57,675 bases of DNA from Bdellovibrionales bacterium. GTDB lineage: Bacteria > Bdellovibrionota > Bdellovibrionia > Bdellovibrionales > UBA1609. This document shows, one piece after another, positions 28,281 to 38,246 of this stretch. A program made the translations under genes and the position numbers. The notes beneath the pieces were generated by a model. That model was not told the DNA's origin. It made no database searches and saw nothing but the letters and a program-made list of their open reading frames with translations. Where the stretch lies: NCBI GenBank assembly GCA_015163875.1, contig JAAOIH010000008.1, positions 1 to 57,675 on the forward strand. Direction: 5' to 3'. Positions within the stretch are counted from its first letter, which is position 1. The number at the start of each line of letters is the position of its first letter.

Positions 28281-29843
28281 ATGACAAAAAATAAAACTAT
28301 TTTATTAACAGGAACTGGCATTACAGCACAACTTTTATGGGAGGTTTCTACCAATGAAAATATTAAAGTCCAACTTTCTGAATCAGCAATTACTAAAATA
28401 AAAGAATCTAGAGAATTTATAAAAAATAAACAAGAAAAAGAAACCATTTATGGCGTAAACACAGGCTTTGGTGCTTTTAGTAAAATAAAAATACCTCAAA
28501 AAGATATTCAACAATTACAAAAAAATCTTATTCGATCACACTCCACAGGTGTTGGATCTTATTTTTCAATTGCAGAAGTAAGAGCTATAATTTTTTTACG
28601 CGCCAATGCTCTTGCAAGGGGTAAAAGTGGAATCAGGCTAGAAGTTGTCCAAGCTTTATTAAATTTTTTAAATAATAAAATTTATCCAGCAATACCGGAG
28701 CAAGGCAGTGTTGGGGCAAGTGGTGACTTAGCTCCTTTGTCTCATTTAGCATTATCATTAATTGGAGAGGGAAATGTATTGCAAAACCCTACTGGTGAAA
28801 CAGAATATTACTTTCAGACAATAACAAAAACTCAAAAAACTATTGTTAAATTAAAAGAGCAAAATATTAATCCATTAATTTTGCAATTTAAAGAAGGCCT
28901 GTCATTAATTAATGGCTGCCAAGTAATGACCGCAGTTGGCTTACTTAGTATTTACAAAGCTTGCCAACTAATAAAAGTTATTGATTTATCTGGGGCAATG
29001 TCTTTAGAGGCTCTTCGTGGAAGTCGAAGTGCTTTTGACCCTATTATTTTTAAAGAAAGACCACATTATGGCGAAGCAGAAACTGCAAATAATATTTTAA
29101 ATTTGCTGGGAAAGTCATCTACACTTTCAGAAAGCCACAAAGATTGCAACAAAGTGCAAGATGCATATTCAATTAGATGTTTGCCTGCCGTTCATGGAGC
29201 TTTTAAACAAAGTTTAGATTACGCAAAAAAAACTTTAGAAATTGAAGCTAACTCTAGCACTGATAATCCATTGGTGTTTGTAAAAGAAAATAAAATTTTA
29301 TCTTGTGGAAATTTTCATGGCGAGCCTGTTGCAATGGCTTTAGATTTTTTAACAATTGCAACAACATCTTTATCAAATATTTCTGAAAGAAGAATTGCAC
29401 AAATGATTAATCCAAATATGAGCGAGCTACCTGCTTTTTTAACTAAGCAAGGAGGCCTAAATAGCGGAATGATGATTGTGCAAGTTGCAGCAGCATCTTT
29501 AGTTAGTGAAAATAAAACTCAATCATTTCCAGCATCTGTAGATAGCATTCCAACTTCTGTAGATAAAGAAGATCATGTTAGTATGGGAAGTATTTCTAGC
29601 AGAAAGTTAAGAACTGTTATAAAAAATACACAGCAGGTAGCGGCAATGGAATTACTTTGTGCCTGCCAAGCTTTTGATTTATTAAAACCACTAACTCCAT
29701 CGTCTACAGTATTAAAAGTTTATAATTTTATTAGAACTATCGTGCCATACGCAGAGCAAGATAGAAGTTTTTTTGAAGATATACAAAGTATTAATAAAAA
29801 TATTAAAAATGGTGAAATTTTAAATTTGATTACAAAAATTTAG
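28281..29843 (+). CDS. hutH: histidine ammonia-lyase
   Basis: YGVNTGFGAFSK, MIO motif GASGDLAPLSHLALSLIGEG, DAYSIRCLPAVHGA, NSSTDNPLVF. Confidence 0.93.
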   Translation: MTKNKTILLTGTGITAQLLWEVSTNENIKVQLSESAITKIKESREFIKNKQEKETIYGVNTGFGAFSKIKIPQKDIQQLQKNLIRSHSTGVGSYFSIAEVRAIIFLRANALARGKSGIRLEVVQALLNFLNNKIYPAIPEQGSVGASGDLAPLSHLALSLIGEGNVLQNPTGETEYYFQTITKTQKTIVKLKEQNINPLILQFKEGLSLINGCQVMTAVGLLSIYKACQLIKVIDLSGAMSLEALRGSRSAFDPIIFKERPHYGEAETANNILNLLGKSSTLSESHKDCNKVQDAYSIRCLPAVHGAFKQSLDYAKKTLEIEANSSTDNPLVFVKENKILSCGNFHGEPVAMALDFLTIATTSLSNISERRIAQMINPNMSELPAFLTKQGGLNSGMMIVQVAAASLVSENKTQSFPASVDSIPTSVDKEDHVSMGSISSRKLRTVIKNTQQVAAMELLCACQAFDLLKPLTPSSTVLKVYNFIRTIVPYAEQDRSFFEDIQSINKNIKNGEILNLITKI

Positions 29844-29858
29844 ATAAAATTTTTAAAC

Positions 29859-30497
29859 TTATCGTAAAGATTGAATTTGTGTTTTATAATTTTTGGAAAA
29901 AATATAGCTTCCGGCAACTAGTATGTCGGCATCAGTGCATAGTTTTGCTGTTTCTTGATTAATTCCACCGTCGACTGAAATCTCTATTTTTAAATTTTTT
30001 TCTGTAATATATTTTTTTAGAGATTTAATTTTGCTAATCTGCTCTGTTAAAAAACTTTGTCCCCCAAAGCCTGGCTCTACAGTCATAATTAATACTAAAT
30101 CAACTAAATGCAAATATGGAATTATTTCATCAAGCTTTGTATTTGGCTTAATTGATATTCCTGCTTTAACCTTAGATGATTTAATTATTTTTAAGCAATT
30201 TTCTACTTTTTTAGTGGCCTCTACATGAATAGTTAAATAATCAGCGCCAGCATTTATAAAATCTTTTAATAAATTTTCTGGGTTTGTTATCATTAAATGT
30301 ACATCAAATTTTAATTTAGTTAGTTTTTTAATATCTTTTAATACTGGTGCACCAAAAGTTAAATTTGGAACAAAAACTCCATCCATAACATCAATATGTA
30401 AAAGATCTGCGCCTGCCTTTTCTAATAAAATAATTTCTTCGCCAAGTTTGGCAAAGTTAGCAGATAATATACTTGGAGCTATTTTTTTATTTTTCAT
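29859..30497 (-). CDS. rpe: ribulose-phosphate 3-epimerase
   Basis: IAPSILSANFAKLGEEI, LHIDVMDGVFVPNLTFG, MTVEPGFGGQSF, ISVDGGIN. Confidence 0.95.
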   Translation of the reverse strand: MKNKKIAPSILSANFAKLGEEIILLEKAGADLLHIDVMDGVFVPNLTFGAPVLKDIKKLTKLKFDVHLMITNPENLLKDFINAGADYLTIHVEATKKVENCLKIIKSSKVKAGISIKPNTKLDEIIPYLHLVDLVLIMTVEPGFGGQSFLTEQISKIKSLKKYITEKNLKIEISVDGGINQETAKLCTDADILVAGSYIFSKNYKTQIQSLR

Positions 30498-31486
30498 AAG
30501 TAAGATAGCTGTGTTTTAAATTTTTTATTGTTTAAATTAATAGTTAAATTAATTGGTGTCATAAAAGCTAGTGGTTGATTTGTTTTTCCATGCCCAACTT
30601 TTAGTCCACTTACAACTGGAATTTGCAAAGTATGTGAAAATTCTTTAAATATTTTATTTATTTTTTTATTTTCTAATGTTGAGCAGTCAAAATTACCTAA
30701 AATTATGGCTTTTATATTTTTAAAGTAGCCTGATTCTTTTAATTGATTTAGCATTCTGTCTATTTTATATGCAGGCTCATTTAAATCTTCTAAAAACAAA
30801 ATACTTTTAAAAGATGGAATGCTTATTTTATTTAATTTTAAGTTTGTAGATCCAAGCAAAGAGGTTAATGTGCACAAATTACCTCCCACAACAACTGAAT
30901 TTAAGCTATAAATATTTTTTTTTATATTATTTTTAAATGTCGCCTTTGTTAAGATTGAGTCGGGATTTAATAAATTTAAATTTTTGTAGTCTAATTTTTT
31001 TGATTTTGTTAAATCTAAAAATTGTGAATACCCTGGTTTTTGTTTTTTATTTTTTAAAAAAAAAGTACTTAGCTCCTCTATTCCTGAAAAATGTAAACTT
31101 GGCCACTTCCACTTTTGATTAAAAAAATAATGTAAAGCTGTTATATCGCTATAGCCTATTAATAATTTTTTGTTTGTTGGTTTTTTTATTTTAGATAAAA
31201 ATGCTAATAATTTAAAAGACCCATAGCCTCCCCTTAAGCACCAAATAATATTAGAATCTTTTGACAATAGGGCATTTTTTATCTCTTGTTTTTTTTGTAA
31301 TAAAGATTGTGAACATAAAACTTTTGTTGATTTAGTTAATAAATTTTTATTAAATCTAGGTTGAAACCCTAAATGTTTTGCATATTCAATACTTTTTTTA
31401 ATTTCTGAAACTTGGCATAGTGAGGCCGGAGCAATAATATCTATGATATTACTTTTATTAAAATATGATTTTAAATAACTAGGCAT
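30494..31486 (-). CDS. ldcA: S66-family LD-carboxypeptidase
   Basis: IIAPASLCQV, WCLRGGYGSFKLLAFL, GYSDITALHYFF, LFLEDLNEPAYKIDRML. Confidence 0.85.
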   Translation of the reverse strand: MPSYLKSYFNKSNIIDIIAPASLCQVSEIKKSIEYAKHLGFQPRFNKNLLTKSTKVLCSQSLLQKKQEIKNALLSKDSNIIWCLRGGYGSFKLLAFLSKIKKPTNKKLLIGYSDITALHYFFNQKWKWPSLHFSGIEELSTFFLKNKKQKPGYSQFLDLTKSKKLDYKNLNLLNPDSILTKATFKNNIKKNIYSLNSVVVGGNLCTLTSLLGSTNLKLNKISIPSFKSILFLEDLNEPAYKIDRMLNQLKESGYFKNIKAIILGNFDCSTLENKKINKIFKEFSHTLQIPVVSGLKVGHGKTNQPLAFMTPINLTINLNNKKFKTQLSYL

Positions 31487-31495
31487 AAAATATTT

Positions 31496-32179
31496 TTAAA
31501 AATTTAATCCCATAATTACAGAAGTTTTAATAAAGTCTCCTGTTTTATTACCAAAGCCATCTTCTTGCCCGTAACTTGAAGAAAAATTATATACAACTTG
31601 CGTGCTTATAAAAAACTTTTTTCCCGGAAGTGGTAGCTCAAAGCCTAATCCAAAATTATAAGCTGAATGTGATACCTCTGACAAATCTTCGACACCAGGG
31701 AGGCTTCGCAACTCTGTTATAAGGCTAACTGATGTTATAATATATGGATTAAATCTAGATAAAGAGTATACAATTTTGTCTGGATTAACATAATATTTTA
31801 TACCTATTCCTAAATTTTTAAATTTTGCACTACTTTTTATACTTCCATCAGCACTTTGATATTTATGATCCTGCTCGCCTATATTTACTTGCAAGGCAAA
31901 GCGTAAATCAAAAAAATAAGTAGCAAAAATATTTACGCCAAATGACCCTCCATAAATTTCTGATAAATCTCCAATTGGCACTGACCTTTCTAGTGCAAGT
32001 CCTAGAGATAAAAATCTGCCGTCGTTAAAAAAATTAACATCTTGTTCTTCTTCTTTTACAATATCAAATTCACCGTAGTCTGAAAATGTGTAGTATGAGT
32101 CTTCTGCCAAGCTATAATTGTAACTAAAAAAAATTAAGGAGGTTGTAAAAAAGATTAGAATTTTTTTAATATGTGACAT
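31496..32179 (-). CDS. predicted outer-membrane beta-barrel protein
   Basis: Signal peptide; GGSFGVNIFATYFFDLRFALQVNIG; C-terminal VIMGLNF. Confidence 0.65.
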   Translation of the reverse strand: MSHIKKILIFFTTSLIFFSYNYSLAEDSYYTFSDYGEFDIVKEEEQDVNFFNDGRFLSLGLALERSVPIGDLSEIYGGSFGVNIFATYFFDLRFALQVNIGEQDHKYQSADGSIKSSAKFKNLGIGIKYYVNPDKIVYSLSRFNPYIITSVSLITELRSLPGVEDLSEVSHSAYNFGLGFELPLPGKKFFISTQVVYNFSSSYGQEDGFGNKTGDFIKTSVIMGLNF

Positions 32180-32258
32180 AGTTTTAATTTACGATTTTTC
32201 CTAAGCTACATCAACTCTTTCCTAGCCTTTTGAGTGTAGTTTTGCTACATATAAGTCT

Positions 32259-33500
32259 ATGTCTGGCAAACCTCACATATTTGTTGTTTCTTTATATGGC
32301 AAAGGGCATTATATTGCTAGCTTATTAAGCCAAGAAGGATGCTCTGTAAGTCTTCTTAACTTACAAAATCCACAGCCTAACCAGTGTTTAAATATAGAAA
32401 ATTTAGTAGGCCCGTTTGATTTTTTTGAAGACACATCAGACAGTTTGCAAAAAGATTTTTTAAATTCTTTTATTAATTTTCAAAACACCTCATCTGGCTT
32501 TACTATATGGCCTAAATCTGGGCCTATTGATTTTCAAAGTTTTATTAAAAATTATGCTTTAGATAGCTGCGGTTTAAATGAAGAAAATATAGAATACTTA
32601 AGCAATGTAAATTTATTAAGCTTTGAAGAAAAAAATCATCTAAAAAAAAATCTTAATCATCTTGATCATTCAGAAAATTGGCTAAGCAAGCTGTCACATC
32701 AATTGTCTGCGTCTTTATTTAAACTTCAAGATTATAATTTAGAAGAAACTATAACAGAGGCCATGCCTTTGTTTAATAAAAAAAAAATTGCTATATGCTC
32801 TCATAATAATTTACAAAATTCTTTAGACTGGTGCGTTTCTAATAATGTTAATGTAATTAATATAGATAAAGATTTATCTATTACTAAAAATAAAAACAGC
32901 ATACAAAGCATTAGCTATACTAATGCAGAAACAAAACAAAAAGAAAGCATTGCGGCAGATAAAGTTGTGTGGACATTAAATTCGCAAGAGACTAAAAATA
33001 TTTTTCCAAAAATATTTCCTTTATTATATAAAAAAGCATTAACACCTTTGTGGCAGTGGCAAAAAATTACAACCTATATTGATGAAGAATATATACCTGA
33101 GTTTTCTAATCAATCGTTTTTAATGATAAACGATAAAAGGCTTTCTTTTTATGGAGACAACTTATGTATAGTAAAAAAAACAAGCCTTTCTAATATTTGG
33201 AATCTTTGGATGTGTCTTCCTCAACAAATACCAAGTGAAAAAATAATTAAAGATTCTATTTTAAATTTTTTTAAAGACAGAATACCTAAGTTAAAAATAA
33301 AAAAAATAGATGTACCTAAAAACAGCAACACTCCACTGTTCCCTGTGTTTGATAATTTTAATAATTTATACACAAAAACAATAAATAATTTTTATTTCTG
33401 TAATTTTGAAGCTTGCTCTAATTTAGATTGGCCCAGCTTTTTAAACTTTCAAAAAAATATAAATAATAAAATTCAAAAACAAATAAATGGGAGCCAGTAA
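32259..33500 (+). CDS. hypothetical protein, possibly a degenerate FAD/NAD-binding oxidoreductase
   Basis: N-terminal Rossmann-like IFVVSLYGKGHYIASLLSQEGCSVSLLNL; overlaps the purB start by 1 nt. Confidence 0.55.
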   Translation: MSGKPHIFVVSLYGKGHYIASLLSQEGCSVSLLNLQNPQPNQCLNIENLVGPFDFFEDTSDSLQKDFLNSFINFQNTSSGFTIWPKSGPIDFQSFIKNYALDSCGLNEENIEYLSNVNLLSFEEKNHLKKNLNHLDHSENWLSKLSHQLSASLFKLQDYNLEETITEAMPLFNKKKIAICSHNNLQNSLDWCVSNNVNVINIDKDLSITKNKNSIQSISYTNAETKQKESIAADKVVWTLNSQETKNIFPKIFPLLYKKALTPLWQWQKITTYIDEEYIPEFSNQSFLMINDKRLSFYGDNLCIVKKTSLSNIWNLWMCLPQQIPSEKIIKDSILNFFKDRIPKLKIKKIDVPKNSNTPLFPVFDNFNNLYTKTINNFYFCNFEACSNLDWPSFLNFQKNINNKIQKQINGSQ

Positions 33501-34795
33501 TGATTAGCAGATACACAAAGCCAGAGATGGAAAAAATTTGGTCAGAGAATAATAAATTTAACAAAATGAAAGATGTTGAAGTTTGTGTTGCAGGTGTTCA
33601 GGCTAAAATGGGAATCATACCCGTAAAGGCTGCTTTGCAAATTAAAAAAAAGGCATCTTTTAATATTTTAGAAATTAAAAAAATTGAAGAAAAAACAAAA
33701 CATGATGTTATTGCTTTTGTGCAAAGTTTAGCTAAAAGTGTTGGTAGCGATGGGCAATTTATTCATTACGGCTTAACCTCTTCTGATGTTCTTGATACGG
33801 CATTAAATTTACAAATTAAAGAGGCTGGAAAATTATTAGAATCTCAATTAAAAATTTTTAAAAAAACTTTATTAAAAAAAATTAAAGAAAATAAATCTAG
33901 CCTTTGCGTTGGCAGAACTCATGGGGTGCATGCAGAGCTTACTAGCTTTTCATACAAATTATTAAGTCATTATTATGAACTACAAAGAGCTCAAGAAGAC
34001 ATTAATAGATCTTTAAAACAATTAGAGGTTGGTCAAATCAGTGGCCCTGTTGGAAACTATTCTTTTTTGCCAAAATTATTAGAAAAAAAAGTATGTGCAC
34101 AACTTAATCTAAAGCCAGAAGATGCTTCGACACAAATTATCCCTAGAGATAGATACGCAAGACTTTTGCAATCAATTTCTATGCTTTCATCATGCATGGA
34201 TCGCCTGTCTGTGGAGTTGCGGCACCTTCAAAGAAGCGAAGTTGCAGAAGTTGCAGAGGGGTTTGCAAAAGATCAAAAAGGTTCGAGTGCTATGCCTCAT
34301 AAAAAAAATCCTATTTCTGCAGAAAATATATCTGGCCTAAATCGTTTGTTAAAATCTTACGGGCAAGCATCAATGGATAATATTAGTTTGTGGCATGAAA
34401 GAGACATAAGTCATTCATCTATTGAAAGAGTTATTATTCCAGATGCTTTTATACTTAGTCATTATATGCTTTGCAGGATAACTAGTTTGGTAGATAATTT
34501 ACAAGTAGATAAGCAAAAAATGTTAGATAATATAAAAATTTCTAAGGGAAAAATATTTTCTGCAAGTTTGCTATCTGCTTTAATTAATAAAAAATGGAAC
34601 AGAGACAAAGCCTACGAATTAATACAAAAATTAAGCTTGGGCTTAAAAAAAGATGAATATTTAGAACAAAAAGTATTAAATAATAAAGATATTATTAAAA
34701 GTTTGTCTAAAACAGAAGTTAAAAATATTTTTAATGGAAAAAAATCAAAAGATAAATTAATAAAATTAGTAACCGAACATTTAAAAAAATTATAA
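33500..34795 (+). CDS. purB: adenylosuccinate lyase
   Basis: HYGLTSSDVLDTAL, GRTHGVHAELTSF, signature GSSAMPHKKNPISAENISGL. Confidence 0.96.
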   Translation: MISRYTKPEMEKIWSENNKFNKMKDVEVCVAGVQAKMGIIPVKAALQIKKKASFNILEIKKIEEKTKHDVIAFVQSLAKSVGSDGQFIHYGLTSSDVLDTALNLQIKEAGKLLESQLKIFKKTLLKKIKENKSSLCVGRTHGVHAELTSFSYKLLSHYYELQRAQEDINRSLKQLEVGQISGPVGNYSFLPKLLEKKVCAQLNLKPEDASTQIIPRDRYARLLQSISMLSSCMDRLSVELRHLQRSEVAEVAEGFAKDQKGSSAMPHKKNPISAENISGLNRLLKSYGQASMDNISLWHERDISHSSIERVIIPDAFILSHYMLCRITSLVDNLQVDKQKMLDNIKISKGKIFSASLLSALINKKWNRDKAYELIQKLSLGLKKDEYLEQKVLNNKDIIKSLSKTEVKNIFNGKKSKDKLIKLVTEHLKKL

Positions 34796-34801
34796 TTAAT
34801 T

Positions 34802-36103
34802 TTATTTTTTCATAACAAAAATACGCATAGGCACGCCATACCAGTCCCACTTGGCTTTAATTTTTTTAATTAAAAACCTTCTGTAAGATGGGCTAACTCC
34901 ATCTGGAAAATTAGCAAAAGCAATAAAACTTGGTGGTTTTTGGTTGGTTTGTGTTAAGTAATAAAATTTAACATCGCGCTGCCTGTAAACAGGAGACGGT
35001 GCCTGCCTAATTGCTTCGTAAAAAAATTTATTTAATTTTGCTGTTGGAATTTTTTTATTAAGCTGCTTCCATGTATCAGAAATAGTATTAAATAAATCTA
35101 TTTTTCCAGCACCTGTTACCGCACTTGTAAATACAATTGGAATATCTGGATAAAATCTAAAAACTTCTGATACTTGTTCTCTAAATTTTTTTCTAAAAGC
35201 TGGGACATCAGTCTTTGCTTGGTCAGATTTATTGGCTATTAAAATTGGCGTTTTATGTTCGGATAAAATTTTTTCTAAAATTCTAGCGTCTTGAACCGTT
35301 GGACCCTCTATTGCTGACACTAAAAGCAATACTATATCTGCAGCGGCTATGCTGTGCTCTGATTTATAAACAGATAAAACTTCTAGATGATCTTTTTTTG
35401 TATTTCGCCTTAATCCAGCGGTGTCTACAATAACATATTTATTGCCATCATGTTCAAATGAATCCTCTACGCTATCAATTGTTGTACCTGCTTTTTCTGA
35501 AACTAAAACTCTACTATGACCAATTAAATTATTATACAAAGAGCTTTTACCAACATTTGGTTTGCCAACTAAACATAGTTTTGTAAAGCCTGATAAGTCT
35601 TTAGCTTCTTCGTCACCTTTAACATGGCTAATAATCCACTCTATAACTTCGTCAACTTGAATATATTTTTCAAAAGACACTGGCATTAAATCAACGCCTA
35701 ATTTATAAAATTCTCCCAATGCCTCATCTTTTTTATGAAATTGATCAATTTTATTTACTAAAACTAAAAATGGAACACCGCTTTCTTTAGCTAGTTGCAC
35801 AACTTGTTTATCTTCTGGAATTAAACCAGCTCTTCCGTCTAAAATAACAATTAAAAAATCAAAAATAGGCAAATAGTTAACTACTTGTTCTTTTATTAAT
35901 TTAGAAAATAAATCTTGTGAATCTGTTAAGCCTCCAGTGTCTACAACTTCAAAATCATGTCCCCACCATTTTGCTTCTTCAATTAATAAATCACGAGTAA
36001 CGCCAGATAAATTTTTAACCACAGCTTTTCTTGTGCGAGTTAAAATATTAAATAATGTAGACTTTCCTACATTTGGTCTTCCTAAAATTCCTAACTTCTT
36101 CAC
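34802..36103 (-). CDS. der: GTPase Der (EngA), two GTPase domains
   Basis: GRPNVGKSTLFN and GKPNVGKSSLYN G1 motifs; NKID and NKSD; C-terminal KH-like. Confidence 0.97.
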   Translation of the reverse strand: MKKLGILGRPNVGKSTLFNILTRTRKAVVKNLSGVTRDLLIEEAKWWGHDFEVVDTGGLTDSQDLFSKLIKEQVVNYLPIFDFLIVILDGRAGLIPEDKQVVQLAKESGVPFLVLVNKIDQFHKKDEALGEFYKLGVDLMPVSFEKYIQVDEVIEWIISHVKGDEEAKDLSGFTKLCLVGKPNVGKSSLYNNLIGHSRVLVSEKAGTTIDSVEDSFEHDGNKYVIVDTAGLRRNTKKDHLEVLSVYKSEHSIAAADIVLLLVSAIEGPTVQDARILEKILSEHKTPILIANKSDQAKTDVPAFRKKFREQVSEVFRFYPDIPIVFTSAVTGAGKIDLFNTISDTWKQLNKKIPTAKLNKFFYEAIRQAPSPVYRQRDVKFYYLTQTNQKPPSFIAFANFPDGVSPSYRRFLIKKIKAKWDWYGVPMRIFVMKK

Positions 36104-36118
36104 TATAGCTTACCTTTT

Positions 36119-37054
36119 TTATTTTGTTTGAGTGTATTTATATTCTTTTAAAAAACTGTCTTGGTCTTCCCAATCTTCTCTTACTTTAACAAATAATTTT
36201 AAAAAAATTTTTTCATCTAACATTTTTTCAATTAAAGCTCTAGAGTTTTGGCCAATTTTTTTAATCATTGATCCATTTTTTCCTACAACAATGCCTTTGT
36301 GACTTTCGCGAGACACAATTAAGTCTGCATAAATATGATAGATAGATTTTACTTTTTGCCATTTTCTAATTTGAACTACCAATGAGTATGGAAGCTCTTG
36401 AGAAAGTAAATTAAAACAAGATTCTCTAATATACTCTTGACCTAAATCTCTCATAGATTGGGAGGTGTAAATTTCTTTGTCATAAAATGCTGGCGATTCT
36501 GGAAGAATATTTGTAATATTTTTAAGTAGCTCTTCTCTAAAGCTATCATTATCTTTTGATAAAGAAACAAACCATGTTTTAATATCTTTGTTATCTGTTT
36601 TTTTTTCTTTGATTTTTTTTATAAATAAATCAGACATACTTTGAATTTCTAATATTTTATCTTTGTCTTTAACAAGGTCCATTTTATTTATAATAAGAAG
36701 ACATGGTTGTTTAGAATAAATTAAAAAATTTTCAATATAATCTAAATCTTTTTTAATATGATTAGCTCTTGCTAAAAATACCAAACAGTCTGCATCTTTT
36801 AATGCCCCTTCCCACTCACTTTGTAAAAAACTATTTAAGCCTTTTTTTGCATAAATAAACCCTGGTGCATCTACAAAAACTAATTGTGAATTTTTATCAT
36901 TATAAATTCCCTTAACTCTTTGGCGAGTACTTTGAACTTTTGTGCTTACTATAGATACTTTTTCTTGTATTAAAAAATTACACAGAGTGCTTTTGCCTGC
37001 ATTACTTGGGCCAACCAAGCTAACAAATCCAGACTTATGTTTTTTTTCTTTCAC
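36119..37054 (-). CDS. era: GTPase Era
   Basis: VGPSNAGKSTLCNFL, DAPGFIYAK, NKMD, KH motif ESHKGIVVGKNGSMIKKIGQNSR. Confidence 0.96.
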   Translation of the reverse strand: MKEKKHKSGFVSLVGPSNAGKSTLCNFLIQEKVSIVSTKVQSTRQRVKGIYNDKNSQLVFVDAPGFIYAKKGLNSFLQSEWEGALKDADCLVFLARANHIKKDLDYIENFLIYSKQPCLLIINKMDLVKDKDKILEIQSMSDLFIKKIKEKKTDNKDIKTWFVSLSKDNDSFREELLKNITNILPESPAFYDKEIYTSQSMRDLGQEYIRESCFNLLSQELPYSLVVQIRKWQKVKSIYHIYADLIVSRESHKGIVVGKNGSMIKKIGQNSRALIEKMLDEKIFLKLFVKVREDWEDQDSFLKEYKYTQTK

Positions 37055-37099
37055 CTAAGTCTCCAGATTTATACATTTTTAAATAAAATTATAAAAAAT

Positions 37100-37792
37100 T
37101 TATTTTTTAAATTTATCACTTTCTAAAAGTGCTTTTTGTGCAGCCATCTGCTCTGCTATTTTTTTATTACGCCCACTGCCTTCTGCTAAAACTATTCCAT
37201 CTAATAAAACCTTGGCTATAAATAGGCGCTCTTCTTTGTCAGTTTTTTTTTCTATAACTTCATATGATGGAGTTTTTTTAAATAGTGATTGTAGTTTTTC
37301 TTGCAAATTAGTTTTGTAATCTAGCTCTAATAATTTATCAACATTAGTAAGATCTTCTTTAAAAATAATTTCAATCCAGGCTATAAGATTTTCTAAACCA
37401 GCCTCTAAAAAATACACAGCACAGACAGACTCAAAAACTGATGCCAATAATCTTGCGTTGGTATTTAAATTTTTTTTTTTTCCATTATCGGATAATAAAA
37501 TTTTATCATCCAAAGACAACAGTAAAGCTTTTTTGTGTAAAAATGCTTCACTAACTAATACTGATCGAGCTTTAGACAACTGCCCCTCTGATAATTTATT
37601 ATATTTAGAATATAATAAATTAGTAACGCTTAAATTTAAAACAGAGTCTCCTAAAAATTCTAATTTTTCATTAGATTCGCTACATGTGTCTAGGTTTTCT
37701 TGATAAAAACTTTTATGCGTTAAAGCCTGTGTTAAAAAAGCTTTATTTTTAATGGGAGGTAATTTAAGTTTTGATTCTATTGTTTTGCTCAT
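37100..37792 (-). CDS. rnc: ribonuclease III
   Basis: NEKLEFLGDSVLNLSVTNLLY; C-terminal dsRBD (EGSGRNKKIAEQMAAQKAL). Confidence 0.95.
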   Translation of the reverse strand: MSKTIESKLKLPPIKNKAFLTQALTHKSFYQENLDTCSESNEKLEFLGDSVLNLSVTNLLYSKYNKLSEGQLSKARSVLVSEAFLHKKALLLSLDDKILLSDNGKKKNLNTNARLLASVFESVCAVYFLEAGLENLIAWIEIIFKEDLTNVDKLLELDYKTNLQEKLQSLFKKTPSYEVIEKKTDKEERLFIAKVLLDGIVLAEGSGRNKKIAEQMAAQKALLESDKFKK

Positions 37793-37793
37793 T

Positions 37794-38231
37794 TTATCTA
37801 ATCCATATTAGTGGCTTGTATATCCAATATTTTTTTTTATCTTTTACCTGCACCCAATTATTTTTTTGAGATATATATTTAAAAGTTACATATTTTTCTG
37901 CATGAGGGTATATTTTACTTTTTGAAAATTGCTTTCCTGGGCCAGTTCTTAAATTAGCAAAAAGAGTTTTTACAACTACACATTTATATTTATTAGTTAC
38001 TAAATGTTTTGCAACCCAGTGATAATCCCCCTCAAAATCTTTAACTTTATACCATAAATTAGTTTCTGATACTTTTTCTAGTGGCATATACTTTGAAACA
38101 GACCATGTTTTTTTATATTTAGTCCCTGCCCCACTTCTAAAATTAGCTTTTTTATGCTTAGTACACAAAGCCCAAGCAAAACTAGATGCAGTAAACACAA
38201 AAAGAAAAGAAAAGTTTTTTATTAATTTCAT
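37794..38231 (-). CDS. secreted protein with two SH3b-like domains
   Basis: Signal peptide; ANFRSGAGTKYKKTWSV...VAKHLV and ANLRTGPGKQFSKSKIY...KPLIWIR. Confidence 0.75.
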   Translation of the reverse strand: MKLIKNFSFLFVFTASSFAWALCTKHKKANFRSGAGTKYKKTWSVSKYMPLEKVSETNLWYKVKDFEGDYHWVAKHLVTNKYKCVVVKTLFANLRTGPGKQFSKSKIYPHAEKYVTFKYISQKNNWVQVKDKKKYWIYKPLIWIR

Positions 38232-38246
38232 ATCTATTTTAACCTT

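Noticed and set aside
34250-34290. GGTTCGAGTGC resembling a tRNA T-loop
   Set aside because: Lies inside the purB signature sequence (GSSAMPHKKN); no cloverleaf.
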